Shown piece after piece: positions 26,164 to 33,839 of a stretch of 64,000 bases of DNA; within the stretch, counting starts at the first letter, position 1, and each line of letters starts with the position of its first letter. The notes beneath the pieces are model-generated. The model worked only from the letters and a program-made list of their open reading frames with translations, was not told the origin of the DNA and ran no database searches. The position numbers and the translations under genes are program-made. The DNA is taken from positions 1 through 64,000 of the forward strand of contig JAEZQY010000059.1 of assembly GCA_023441055.1 (NCBI GenBank). Direction: 5' to 3'. This DNA is from Bacillota bacterium (GTDB taxonomy: Bacteria; Bacillota; Bacilli; Paenibacillales; UBA4045).

Positions 26164-27006
26164 TCAATTAGACGACGAAGAGTCGGGGAAAGTTTCGGTT
26201 TTGTGAAAATACTTCATGAACGCTGCAATCGAATCGATCAACGCCTCGGGCAGCTCCAGCATACTCATATGGCCGGCTTGCTCCAGGACTACGGTATCGA
26301 TCGAGCTGCGCGATACCGAGAAGGCACGGTCGATCGGTATGATCTGATCATGCTCACCGGCGAGCAGCAGCATCGGGGATTCGAACGTCTCCAGCACATG
26401 ATTGCGGTCCGGACGGTCACGCATCGCGTGCAGCGCATGGATGGCGCCGCTAGCACTGGTCCCGTAACCAATTTCCTTCGCAAGGTCCACCTGTTCGGGC
26501 ATGACCGTCAGATTCATCTGCGCGAACAGCTTCGGTACGAGCGTATCCACGAAGGGATCTACACCATGGCTCGAGATCGCGGCGATTCCCTTGTCTCGAT
26601 TCGCCTTAGCCTCCGCAGAGTCCGGATACGCTGTCGAGTGAATGAGCGACAAGCCCAGCAGCCGCTGTGGGTGGCGCTCCGCCATGGCCAGTGCGATGTA
26701 GCCGCCAAGCGAATGTCCGAATACTGCAGCTTGCGGGATGTTCAAGTGGTCGAGCAATTGAACGAGATCCTCTGCTAGCTCATCGATTGTGCATGGTGCA
26801 GCACCGGCGCTGGATTGACCATGTCCACGCAGGTCAGGGACAATGACCCGGTGCGCTTGCGAGAGAGCAGGGACTACACGGTCCCAGTAGGACGAGCTTC
26901 CGCAGAAGCCATGTATGAGTAACAAGGGTATCCCTAGACCGACTTCTTGATAGGCTAACTCGATTGATGACAGTTGGGCGATCGTTCTTGTCGGAATGGC
27001 AGTCAT
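26164..27006 (-). CDS. Alpha/beta hydrolase
   Basis: 280 residues, cytoplasmic. Oxyanion region HGFCGSSSYWD, nucleophile elbow GHSLGG (Ser), acidic residue in LAGEHDQIIP and His in EQAGHMSMLELPEAL complete a catalytic triad. The substrate cannot be told; the cap region is that of general esterase or BioH-like enzymes. The ATG at 27006 and an in-frame TTG at 27015 are both possible, since AAGGAG lies 13 and 4 nt upstream respectively. First gene of an operon with the LCP gene. Confidence 0.85.
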   Translation of the reverse strand: MTAIPTRTIAQLSSIELAYQEVGLGIPLLLIHGFCGSSSYWDRVVPALSQAHRVIVPDLRGHGQSSAGAAPCTIDELAEDLVQLLDHLNIPQAAVFGHSLGGYIALAMAERHPQRLLGLSLIHSTAYPDSAEAKANRDKGIAAISSHGVDPFVDTLVPKLFAQMNLTVMPEQVDLAKEIGYGTSASGAIHALHAMRDRPDRNHVLETFESPMLLLAGEHDQIIPIDRAFSVSRSSIDTVVLEQAGHMSMLELPEALIDSIAAFMKYFHKTETFPDSSSSN

Positions 27007-27113
27007 GGTACGCAAGCATCTCCTTCATAAACGGTTTCTTCTTCCATCTAGTATACACTAAATTGGATGAACCTAAGATGCCTAAATAAGGAGTCCATAC
27101 GGATTTAATGAAC

Positions 27114-27143
27114 AACAACCACAGCATGAACGCTGTGGTTGTT
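27114..27143 (-). terminator. Terminator of the heme uptake operon
   Basis: 12-bp stem AACAACCACAGC / GCTGTGGTTGTT with a 6-nt loop, 12 bp past the ATPase stop codon on the minus strand. Confidence 0.75.
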
Positions 27144-27154
27144 TATTTTCCGAG

Positions 27155-27952
27155 TCAGGGTTGATTAGGCTGGGATGGCTCAGGGATGCCCACCGGGACG
27201 ATGTATGTGCCTGTGTGCTCGTCGTCTCCCATAATGGCATGGACACCGTAGATCGCTCTGACACGCTCGGGATGGATGACATCCTGCGGTGAGCCGTGCG
27301 CGAGTATTCTCCCGTCCTTCATCGCAATGATCGAATCGCTGTAGCGCATCGCTTGGTTAATGTCATGCAGGACCATGACGATGGTCAGCCTGAATTCGCG
27401 GTTGAGACGTCTAACTAGCTCCAGGATCTCCAATTGATAATACATATCCAAGAAGGTGGTCGGTTCATCGAGCAGCAGCATCGGAGTGCGCTGCGCGAGC
27501 GCCATGGCGATCCATACCCGCTGGCGCTCTCCGCCCGATAGCTTCTCGACGATATCGCCTCGCTTATCCGTCAGATTCGTGCAGGCCAGCGCCCATTCAA
27601 TGGCTTCACGATCCTGCTCTGCATCGCCGCCGAACCAGCTTCGATGAGGAATGCGCCCGTACCCGACGAGACGCTCCACCGTAATATCTGGCGGCGCGCT
27701 ATTCTGTTGATGGACGACTGCGAGCTTGTGTGCAAGCTCCCTGGCGGAATAGCGGTGAACGGCCTTGCCGTCGATCTCCGCCTGTCCGGATTGCGGATGA
27801 TACAGGCCGGACATGACGCCGAGCAAGGTAGATTTGCCGCAGCCATTCGGCCCGATAATCGTCGTAATCTTGCCGTCGGCAATCGTTGCTTGAATGCCCT
27901 TCAGCAGCTCGCGCTGCTTATCATGTGAGTAGGAGACCTGATTAATTTCCAT
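27155..27952 (-). CDS. Iron/heme ABC transporter ATPase (FecE type)
   Basis: 265 residues. Walker A GPNGCGKST, signature LSGGERQ, Walker B LLLDEPTTFLD and the switch histidine in MVLHDINQAM. It powers the FecCD permease encoded upstream, whose gene overlaps it by 11 nt. Last gene of the operon NEAT, NEAT-SLH, binding protein, permease, ATPase. Confidence 0.93.
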   Translation of the reverse strand: MEINQVSYSHDKQRELLKGIQATIADGKITTIIGPNGCGKSTLLGVMSGLYHPQSGQAEIDGKAVHRYSARELAHKLAVVHQQNSAPPDITVERLVGYGRIPHRSWFGGDAEQDREAIEWALACTNLTDKRGDIVEKLSGGERQRVWIAMALAQRTPMLLLDEPTTFLDMYYQLEILELVRRLNREFRLTIVMVLHDINQAMRYSDSIIAMKDGRILAHGSPQDVIHPERVRAIYGVHAIMGDDEHTGTYIVPVGIPEPSQPNQP

Positions 27953-28934
27953 ACATCTTCCCTCCCCGCTTCAGCAAGATGAGCAAGAATGGGCCGCCGA
28001 TGATCATCATGATGACCGAAGCGGGGATCTCGATCGGATGAGCAAGAGTTCTACCGAGCGTATCCGCTGCTAGCACCAGCAGTGCGCCGGCGAGCGCAGA
28101 GAAGGGCAGCGATATGCGATGCTCAGAGCCGACGCAGATTCGCGAGATTGCAGGCACTAATAGGCCGACGAAGAATAGAAACCCGCCTACCGCCGCCGCT
28201 GAGCTGGCCAGCAGCACGGCGACTGCGGACAGAATCACGCGCGCACGAACGACATTCAGACCGAGGTTATGCGCAGTCTTATCTTGAAGCATTAGCATAT
28301 CGCACCACGGATAGAGGATATACGCCAGAATAAGTCCGATCACGCCATAGATTAGCAGCAAGCGGACATCCCCCCACGTTGTAAAAGAGAACGTCGAGGA
28401 GCTGATCAGATTAGTCCCACCGATTGAGGAGCGCACGAATGCTGGAACCAGCTGTCCGATGCCTGTGAAGATCATATGGACGGCGATGCCGACCAGCACC
28501 ATGCGCAGCGGGCTTAGCCCGCCCTGCCAGGCGAAGGTATATACGAGCAGACAGGCGACTGCTCCACCGATGAAGGCGAACAGCGGCGTCATGAAGAACA
28601 GCAACGGGAACAGGCCGGCCAGCACCATGGTGAATACACCGGCACCGGCGGAGATGCCGATGATCCCTGCGTCCGCCAGCGGATTGCGCATGACAGCCTG
28701 CAGCAGCGCGCCGGATACGGCGAGCGCGGCACCGACGAGCATTGCCATAATGATTCTCGGGAAGCGTAGATCGAGAATCACATCCACACGCTCATCCTTA
28801 CCGCTGAATAAGCCGGCGATCAGCTCTACTGCAGTAATCTGAATGCTGCCGGTAATCGCTGCATATAGGAACAGAGCCAGCAGTGCCGCTATCAGTCCAG
28901 TGAACATCAAGATTAGCTTAGTCGATCTGTTCAT
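27942..28934 (-). CDS. Heme/siderophore ABC permease (FecCD family)
   Basis: 330 residues with about ten membrane segments, the usual number for FecCD/BtuC-type permeases. Family segments include DLRFPRIIMAMLVGAALAVS and GFLFFVGLLVPAISR. It overlaps its neighbours on both sides (4 nt with the binding protein, 11 nt with the ATPase). The NEAT genes in the same operon suggest that heme is the cargo. Confidence 0.92.
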   Translation of the reverse strand: MNRSTKLILMFTGLIAALLALFLYAAITGSIQITAVELIAGLFSGKDERVDVILDLRFPRIIMAMLVGAALAVSGALLQAVMRNPLADAGIIGISAGAGVFTMVLAGLFPLLFFMTPLFAFIGGAVACLLVYTFAWQGGLSPLRMVLVGIAVHMIFTGIGQLVPAFVRSSIGGTNLISSSTFSFTTWGDVRLLLIYGVIGLILAYILYPWCDMLMLQDKTAHNLGLNVVRARVILSAVAVLLASSAAAVGGFLFFVGLLVPAISRICVGSEHRISLPFSALAGALLVLAADTLGRTLAHPIEIPASVIMMIIGGPFLLILLKRGGKMYGN

Positions 28935-29899
28935 TCGTACAGCATCCCGATCAAGTCATCGAGGGCATCACTTACTGCTGCATTTCCGATCATTCCGAAT
29001 CGCGATTCCTCCAGGTCATACACGCGACCGGTCTTTACAGCATTAAAGTGCTTCCAGATATCATTCGTGCGGAATTCCTTATCGAACATCTTCACAACTT
29101 CATCCGGGAGACCGTGGGCAGCTCGTAGAATCACATCCGGATTGGCCTGCTGCAGATGCTCCGTGTTCGAAGCGACATACTCGACCTGCTCACCCTGTAC
29201 GATATTGACACCGCCCAGGCTCTTCACCAGATCGCCGATATAGGAATATTCGGTAGCAACCAGGTAGCTGCCGGGAATGCCCATGAGGATCAGTACGCTT
29301 GGAGCTGACTTGCCGGCTGCTGCTGCCTGTACTTCCGCCATCTTCTCGCGATACTTTCGCGCTACACGCTCGGCTTGCTCCTGGCGGCCATACCGCTGGC
29401 CAAGCATCAGAATCGTCGCATTCATATTCTCAAGACTAGTTAGATCGAGGAATTCTGCTTGAATTCCTGCGCTCTCATACTTGGGCTTCAAATCATATTC
29501 CAGTGTGGAAACAGCCAGCACCTCGTCCGGCTTGAGCATACGTATTAGTTCCATGTCCGGACTCATCGGACTTCCGACCTTGTCCACTCCGTCATAGCGG
29601 CCGGGAAGCTGCTTGATGCTGGTCGGAACGCCGACTAGATCCACCTCAAGCATGTCTAATATCTCGGTTATCGCTACCGTTGTTGACACAATGCGAGGGG
29701 GAGCAGGCTCCTCGCCAACTGCTGCTTCGGTGTCGCCAGTGGACGCGATTGTATCAGCTGAGTCTGCTAAATTCGATGAGACTGACGTGCTCGATGTGAC
29801 GTTCGGCTCAGCCGCACAAGCGGTCAGGATTACGCACAAGAGGATCACAGCAGCCCATAGCCCGGTGCGCGTTAATAAACGTAAATTACCCTGTATCAT
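28931..29899 (-). CDS. Heme/iron-binding lipoprotein of ABC importer (IsdE-like)
   Basis: 322 residues. Lipobox LTAC (Cys about 28), then a class III binding fold of two lobes joined by a long helix: PPRIVSTTVAITEILDMLEV, VSTLEYDLKPKYESAGIQAE and GGVNIVQGEQVEYVASNTEHL. It resembles IsdE, which takes heme from NEAT proteins. A strong stem-loop precedes it. The RBS GAGGAGGAT lies before the ATG. Confidence 0.87.
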   Translation of the reverse strand: MIQGNLRLLTRTGLWAAVILLCVILTACAAEPNVTSSTSVSSNLADSADTIASTGDTEAAVGEEPAPPRIVSTTVAITEILDMLEVDLVGVPTSIKQLPGRYDGVDKVGSPMSPDMELIRMLKPDEVLAVSTLEYDLKPKYESAGIQAEFLDLTSLENMNATILMLGQRYGRQEQAERVARKYREKMAEVQAAAAGKSAPSVLILMGIPGSYLVATEYSYIGDLVKSLGGVNIVQGEQVEYVASNTEHLQQANPDVILRAAHGLPDEVVKMFDKEFRTNDIWKHFNAVKTGRVYDLEESRFGMIGNAAVSDALDDLIGMLYE

Positions 29900-29916
29900 A
29901 AATTATCCTCCTCAGT

Positions 29917-29952
29917 CCAATGAGGATGCCAGCATACTGACATCCTCATTGG
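29917..29952 (-). promoter_or_regulatory. Intercistronic stem-loop
   Basis: CCAATGAGGATG / CATCCTCATTGG, a perfect 12-bp stem with a 12-nt loop between the NEAT-SLH gene and the binding-protein gene and no T run. It may lower downstream expression or protect the upstream message. Confidence 0.65.
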
Positions 29953-29982
29953 GCGCAAGACTATTGAATTTGCATATTCGTC

Positions 29983-31437
29983 TTACTGCGCCGCTGCTTC
30001 AGCGATCAATTTCATGATGACCGTTACAACCTCTGCGCGCGTGGCGGCATCCGCTGGAGCGAAGCTGCCATTGCTGCGGCCGGAGATCAGACCAGCATCC
30101 GTTGCGGCGGCTACAGCAGGCTGTGCCCAGACTGGAATGCTATCCGCGTCGCTGAATGTCGGCGCTGCGCCTTCTGTAAGCGCTAAGCCCTTCACATTCG
30201 CGATGATAACCGCCAGCTGTGCGCGATTCAGACTAGCGTTCGGACGGAATGTGCCGTCTTCGTAGCCGCTCATTAGCCCAGCTGCATGAACTTGCGCTAC
30301 AGATGCAGCAGCATAAGCTGGAACACTAGCCTCATCTGCTAGCGTCGAGTTATCCGCAGACTTGTTCAGCTTGAGCGCATTCGCGAGAATAACCGCCAAT
30401 TGTGCGCGATTAATCGAGTTATCCGGTCTGAAGGTCTGGTCGTCATAACCGGATACAATCCCGCGTGCGACAGCAGCTTCAATGGACGACTTGGCCCAGT
30501 GCTTGTCGATATCGCTGAGGGAAACTTGTGGAGTCCCGTTACTTCCTGGAGCTCCAATTACAATTTGTGCCGCATGCTTCATAACACCGCGTGGTCCTGC
30601 TTGGACCTCTAACGCTACATTCTGCTTCTTGGACGGATCTGTAACAACAATACCCAATGAACGTGTGTCGGCTTCCTTGTCCTCGCTCAGCACGATCGCA
30701 TCGGCATAGCTCTCGCCGCTCTCATACTGGAACGCTGTGACGAGGCTGCTGCTTGTCAGAGTGAAGCTGAGGAGATAGGCTCCGTCGCGCTCATGCAGCT
30801 GTCCGGTCTTGCTCATATAGTTGCCGAGACTGGAGGGCTCATCCGTGCCATCCTTATGAACAGCCAGCTGTACCTCATTAGATGGGTCAGTAGGAGCCGC
30901 TTGTTCGGAGTCATTGGTTGCTCCAGCTTCTTCAGTCTCTTCTAGAGCCTCGCCCTCATCGGCTGGCTGAGGCTGTGAACCGCCAGGCATGCCAGTCGTA
31001 TCGAACAGCAGTTGTACCAGGTGCTCGCTCTTATAATTATACGCAGCGACCTCTACTACGAATTTCGCATCGATCTTCTCACGGATATTGTCCAGCGGGA
31101 ACTTAATTGTCCGCGTGTCCGACTCCGCATCTTCCTCAATGACCGTTGCAGCTTGCAATGCGCCGGATTGTTCCACCTCGAAGTCAACGATCCAGCTGCT
31201 GTTCAGCAATGTCACCTGAGCATACCCAACGCCATCCTCGACGGTAATCTTCGCGGGTTTCTGCGTGTATTTATCAGCCTCCGACACTTGATCCGTGCCA
31301 TCCTTGAGTACCTTGAAATCGACCTGATACGCTCGCTCCGGTTGACCGGTTTGATCTGCGGCCCATACTGGAACAACCGAGAAGATCAACATAAGTACAG
31401 TTAACAATGATAGGTATTTCGCTAATTTAATTCGCAA
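29983..31437 (-). CDS. NEAT-SLH surface protein for heme capture
   Basis: 484 residues. Signal peptide (about 1-27, ends VWA), a first NEAT domain (about 33-150), an acidic linker, a second diverged NEAT-like domain (about 190-295) and three SLH motifs (about 305-475) that bind pyruvylated cell-wall polymer. In the first NEAT domain the heme motif YxxxY reads YKSEH, so the axial tyrosine is kept but the second tyrosine is His. The second NEAT domain has no tyrosine at either place (VMKHAAQ). The layout resembles the SLH-anchored heme proteins of the Bacillus cereus group (IlsA type). Cotranscribed with the NEAT gene upstream (45 bp gap). Confidence 0.88.
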   Translation of the reverse strand: MRIKLAKYLSLLTVLMLIFSVVPVWAADQTGQPERAYQVDFKVLKDGTDQVSEADKYTQKPAKITVEDGVGYAQVTLLNSSWIVDFEVEQSGALQAATVIEEDAESDTRTIKFPLDNIREKIDAKFVVEVAAYNYKSEHLVQLLFDTTGMPGGSQPQPADEGEALEETEEAGATNDSEQAAPTDPSNEVQLAVHKDGTDEPSSLGNYMSKTGQLHERDGAYLLSFTLTSSSLVTAFQYESGESYADAIVLSEDKEADTRSLGIVVTDPSKKQNVALEVQAGPRGVMKHAAQIVIGAPGSNGTPQVSLSDIDKHWAKSSIEAAVARGIVSGYDDQTFRPDNSINRAQLAVILANALKLNKSADNSTLADEASVPAYAAASVAQVHAAGLMSGYEDGTFRPNASLNRAQLAVIIANVKGLALTEGAAPTFSDADSIPVWAQPAVAAATDAGLISGRSNGSFAPADAATRAEVVTVIMKLIAEAAAQ

Positions 31438-31482
31438 TGTAATGAGCTCCCTTTTTTAGAATATTGAATTAAAATAATGAAC

Positions 31483-32421
31483 TTAACGCTTGCTTCTGTT
31501 GCGTCGATACGAGAGGAAGATCGCCGCCAGGGCAATTCCCGCCGAGACGATCAGTACGATAATGAGCCAAGCGCTACGCCCAGTGTCATCTTCCGCCGCA
31601 CTGCCAACAAGCGGTTGTTCAGCGGTTAATTGCTCGCCGTCTGTGACTGCCGCATCCGAGGCTGCGCCTTGGTCGCTTACTGTACTAGCACCAGCATCCG
31701 TGTCCAATATCGCATCTGATGCCGCGTCTGATGCGTCACCAGCGCCTCCAGAGTCATTAGCCGACTCATGATTGACATCCGTATCGGACGCTGCTTGATG
31801 CTGTTTCTTAGACTCAGCCTCCGCCTGCTCTTGCTGTGCAGGCTCGGTTATGCCGGGCTCATCCTTCGCGTCAGGCATACTCGCTCCGCTCGGCTTGCTG
31901 CCGCTGTCATCGCTGCCAGTTGAATCGCCAGAAGAGGTCCCCTCTGCAGGCGCTACTGACTCGCTTGCAAGCGGAAGCTGATCTGTGTTGAACACCAGTC
32001 GCACCGAATACGCCTGATCATAGTCCAATTCGTCAATAATGACATGCACCAGGATAAATGCCGGTTCGAATACATTCGTATGAGGCAACCGAATAATCTT
32101 GGTGTCTTCCGCTTCATTAGCGTCCACAACCTCGAGCTCCTCGCCTCCTGTTGCATACTTGAGCGATTTGATCCACTTATTATGATTCGTTTGGAAGTAC
32201 ACGGTCGCTTCACCGTTCTGCACGTCAACCCGGGCAGGCTTTCCAAAATAATCATTCGCGATCGAAACTGATTCGTCGTCTGGCTTCTTCACCAGATAAT
32301 CGACCTCATAGGTGCCATCCGCCAGCTTGGCAGACACCGCCTCGCCTGTTCCGAGGAGAACTAGCGAAGCTATAATCAGCATAGTCAGCAATCGCCATAC
32401 GGCGATTCTATGGCTAGGCAA
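31483..32421 (-). CDS. NEAT domain protein with C-terminal membrane anchor
   Basis: 312 residues. Signal peptide (about 1-31), one NEAT domain (about 34-150) with intact heme motif YDQAY followed by SVRLVFN, then a long disordered Ser/Asp/Ala-rich linker (about 155-275) and a C-terminal membrane helix with basic tail YRRNRSKR. No LPXTG motif precedes the helix, so it is probably held by the helix rather than by sortase. It likely passes heme between the SLH protein and the binding lipoprotein. First gene of the operon, under a Fur-boxed promoter. Confidence 0.87.
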   Translation of the reverse strand: MPSHRIAVWRLLTMLIIASLVLLGTGEAVSAKLADGTYEVDYLVKKPDDESVSIANDYFGKPARVDVQNGEATVYFQTNHNKWIKSLKYATGGEELEVVDANEAEDTKIIRLPHTNVFEPAFILVHVIIDELDYDQAYSVRLVFNTDQLPLASESVAPAEGTSSGDSTGSDDSGSKPSGASMPDAKDEPGITEPAQQEQAEAESKKQHQAASDTDVNHESANDSGGAGDASDAASDAILDTDAGASTVSDQGAASDAAVTDGEQLTAEQPLVGSAAEDDTGRSAWLIIVLIVSAGIALAAIFLSYRRNRSKR

Positions 32422-32533
32422 TCGTCCATCATCTCCCTTACACGCCCGTTGGCTCGTTGTCTGTGGTGTGCGTTAATTAACTTGTATAAAAAATCACAAC
32501 TCCTGTTAGGATACCATTCGCGCCACTTTGATT

Positions 32534-32562
32534 TCTATATTAATAAGAATCATTCTCAACAA
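32534..32562 (-). promoter_or_regulatory. Fur box within the heme operon promoter
   Basis: On the minus strand TGAGAATGATTCTTA (32544-32558) fits the 7-1-7 Fur consensus. It lies between TTGTTG (32557-32562) and TATAGA (32534-32539), which are 17 bp apart, so iron-loaded Fur would block the promoter. The first NEAT gene starts about 112 bp downstream. Confidence 0.8.
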
Positions 32563-32664
32563 TTTTGTGAACGTCCGCGTGACCCCATAATGTGGAAAAT
32601 ACAACGAAGTTCGGCATTGGCGTTCATATGCTGCGAGAGGAGAGAACTGGTGCGATAGGCAGCT

Positions 32665-32800
32665 AATATAGGCAACATTTACCTCACATTCCGCCGACGT
32701 GCCACATCCGCATCAAATGTAGGTACCTTTTACCTCACATTTCTGTCAGCGCCCCATCGGCCATCTCCAGATATCCGCAACTGCGAGGTGGGACTCCATT
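32665..32800. repeat. Palindromic repeat array, spacing 51-61 (array C)
   Basis: Two clear 51-bp units start at 32665 and 32716. Each has AGGTA.. / TTTACCTCACATT arms (for example AATGTAGGTA facing TACCTCACATT). The ACCTCACATT element starts at 32681 and 32732, and a weak third copy ACTCCATT at 32793, 61 bp further. The spacing equals that of arrays A and B. The rest of the gap between the heme operon and tRNA-Pro carries only the Fur promoter and a terminator. Confidence 0.65.
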
Positions 32801-32808
32801 ACAAATCA

Positions 32809-32832
32809 AAAAAAGCCCTGAATCTCAGGGCT
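32809..32832 (-). terminator. Terminator of tRNA-Pro
   Basis: Read on the minus strand, AAGCCCTG / CAGGGCTT with loop AGATT and a run of T. Confidence 0.88.
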
Positions 32833-32859
32833 TCTCGTCTTCATTCATGTTAAAGATAG

Positions 32860-32936
32860 TGGTCGGGACGACACGATTTGAACATGCGACCCCCTGGTCC
32901 CAAACCAGGTGCTCTACCAAGCTGAGCTACGTCCCG
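32860..32936 (-). tRNA. tRNA-Pro (UGG)
   Basis: 77 nt with encoded CCA. Acceptor CGGGACG / CGTCCCG, D arm with AGCTCAGCTTGGTAGAGC, anticodon loop TTTGGGA giving TGG, and T arm GTTCAAATC. A terminator follows on the same strand. Confidence 0.97.
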
Positions 32937-33070
32937 TTGCTGACTGACTCACGCAATTTAGCGTGGCTGATGCCCACCCGATCAGAGGCAAGCAAGAGCT
33001 AGTATAGCACAAACAGAAGCCGGATGAAAGTACCCGGCTTCACAAAATATTAAATTCGATAATCTGTACA

Positions 33071-33577
33071 TTATTCGGCTTCGGGTGAGAAGCTGCGGGA
33101 TGCGAATTCCAGATCGAGCGTGTAGATCGCGTTGCTGTCATTCTCGATCCGTTTAATCCGATGAATGAGCGAGTCGAAGGTCGACTCCTCCTCCACTTGT
33201 TCCTCTACGAACCACTTAAGGAAATTGATCGTGGCATGCTCACGCTCTTCAAGCGCGATATCCGACAGCTCATAGAAGCGGCGGCTCACCTTCTTCTCCT
33301 GCGCCAATGCGTCCTCGAAGGGCTCGCGCAGCGAGCTGAAGCTGTTCTTGGGCGCTTCCAGCGCCTTCATGGTTGCGCGTTCGCCCATATCGTTAATGAA
33401 CTTGAAGATCTTCATGGCATGAAATCGTTCTTCCTCGGCCTGAACGGTGAAGAAATTGGCGAACCCGTCGAGACTCTCATGAGCATAATAGGCCGCCATC
33501 GCCATGTAGGCGTGAGAGGTGAAAAACTCAACGTTCATCTGGTCATTCAATTCCTCAAGCAGATGTTGACTCATCAT
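33071..33577 (-). CDS. ftnA: Ferritin
   Basis: 168 residues forming a four-helix bundle. Ferroxidase ligands are visible in NVEFFTSHAY, EEERFHAMKIF and SDIALEEREHATINFLKWFVEEQ. It stores iron as a ferric mineral in a 24-subunit shell. The start ATG at 33577 is set by AGGAGG 9 nt upstream; a longer open frame to 33658 only reads back through a duplicated leader and is not coding. It lies near the Fur-controlled heme operon, separated by tRNA-Pro. No Fur box was seen directly upstream. Confidence 0.93.
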   Translation of the reverse strand: MMSQHLLEELNDQMNVEFFTSHAYMAMAAYYAHESLDGFANFFTVQAEEERFHAMKIFKFINDMGERATMKALEAPKNSFSSLREPFEDALAQEKKVSRRFYELSDIALEEREHATINFLKWFVEEQVEEESTFDSLIHRIKRIENDSNAIYTLDLEFASRSFSPEAE

Positions 33578-33594
33578 AGGTAATGACCTCCTAC

Positions 33595-33726
33595 AAGTTT
33601 TATGAAGCTTGGCTACATCGATTCCACTACGCAATAAAACTACTTCGGAAGCATACACTTAAGTTTTATGAAGCTTGGCTACATCGATTCCACTACGCAA
33701 TAAAACTACTTCGGAAGCATAAACTC
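33595..33726. repeat. 66-bp tandem duplication in the ferritin leader
   Basis: Two nearly identical copies, 33595-33660 and 33661-33726, both running from AAGTTTTATGAAGCTTGGC to CTTCGGAAGCATA. Within each copy AGTTTTAT and ATAAAACT are inverted, so each could form a hairpin. The first copy ends a few bases from the ferritin ribosome site. Confidence 0.92.
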
Positions 33727-33839
33727 CAGGTTGTCCGGTCCTCCTTATCAGTATAACCGAAAGCGCAGGATATGCGCCATGAGGGAATCTGATTTGTTAT
33801 ATTTTCAAAATGCAAAAATTGTCGTACTATGTAGGTATT

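Noticed and set aside
33578..33658. N-terminal extension of ferritin
   Set aside because: It is read from the duplicated leader; the ribosome site places the start at 33577 and ferritins begin there.
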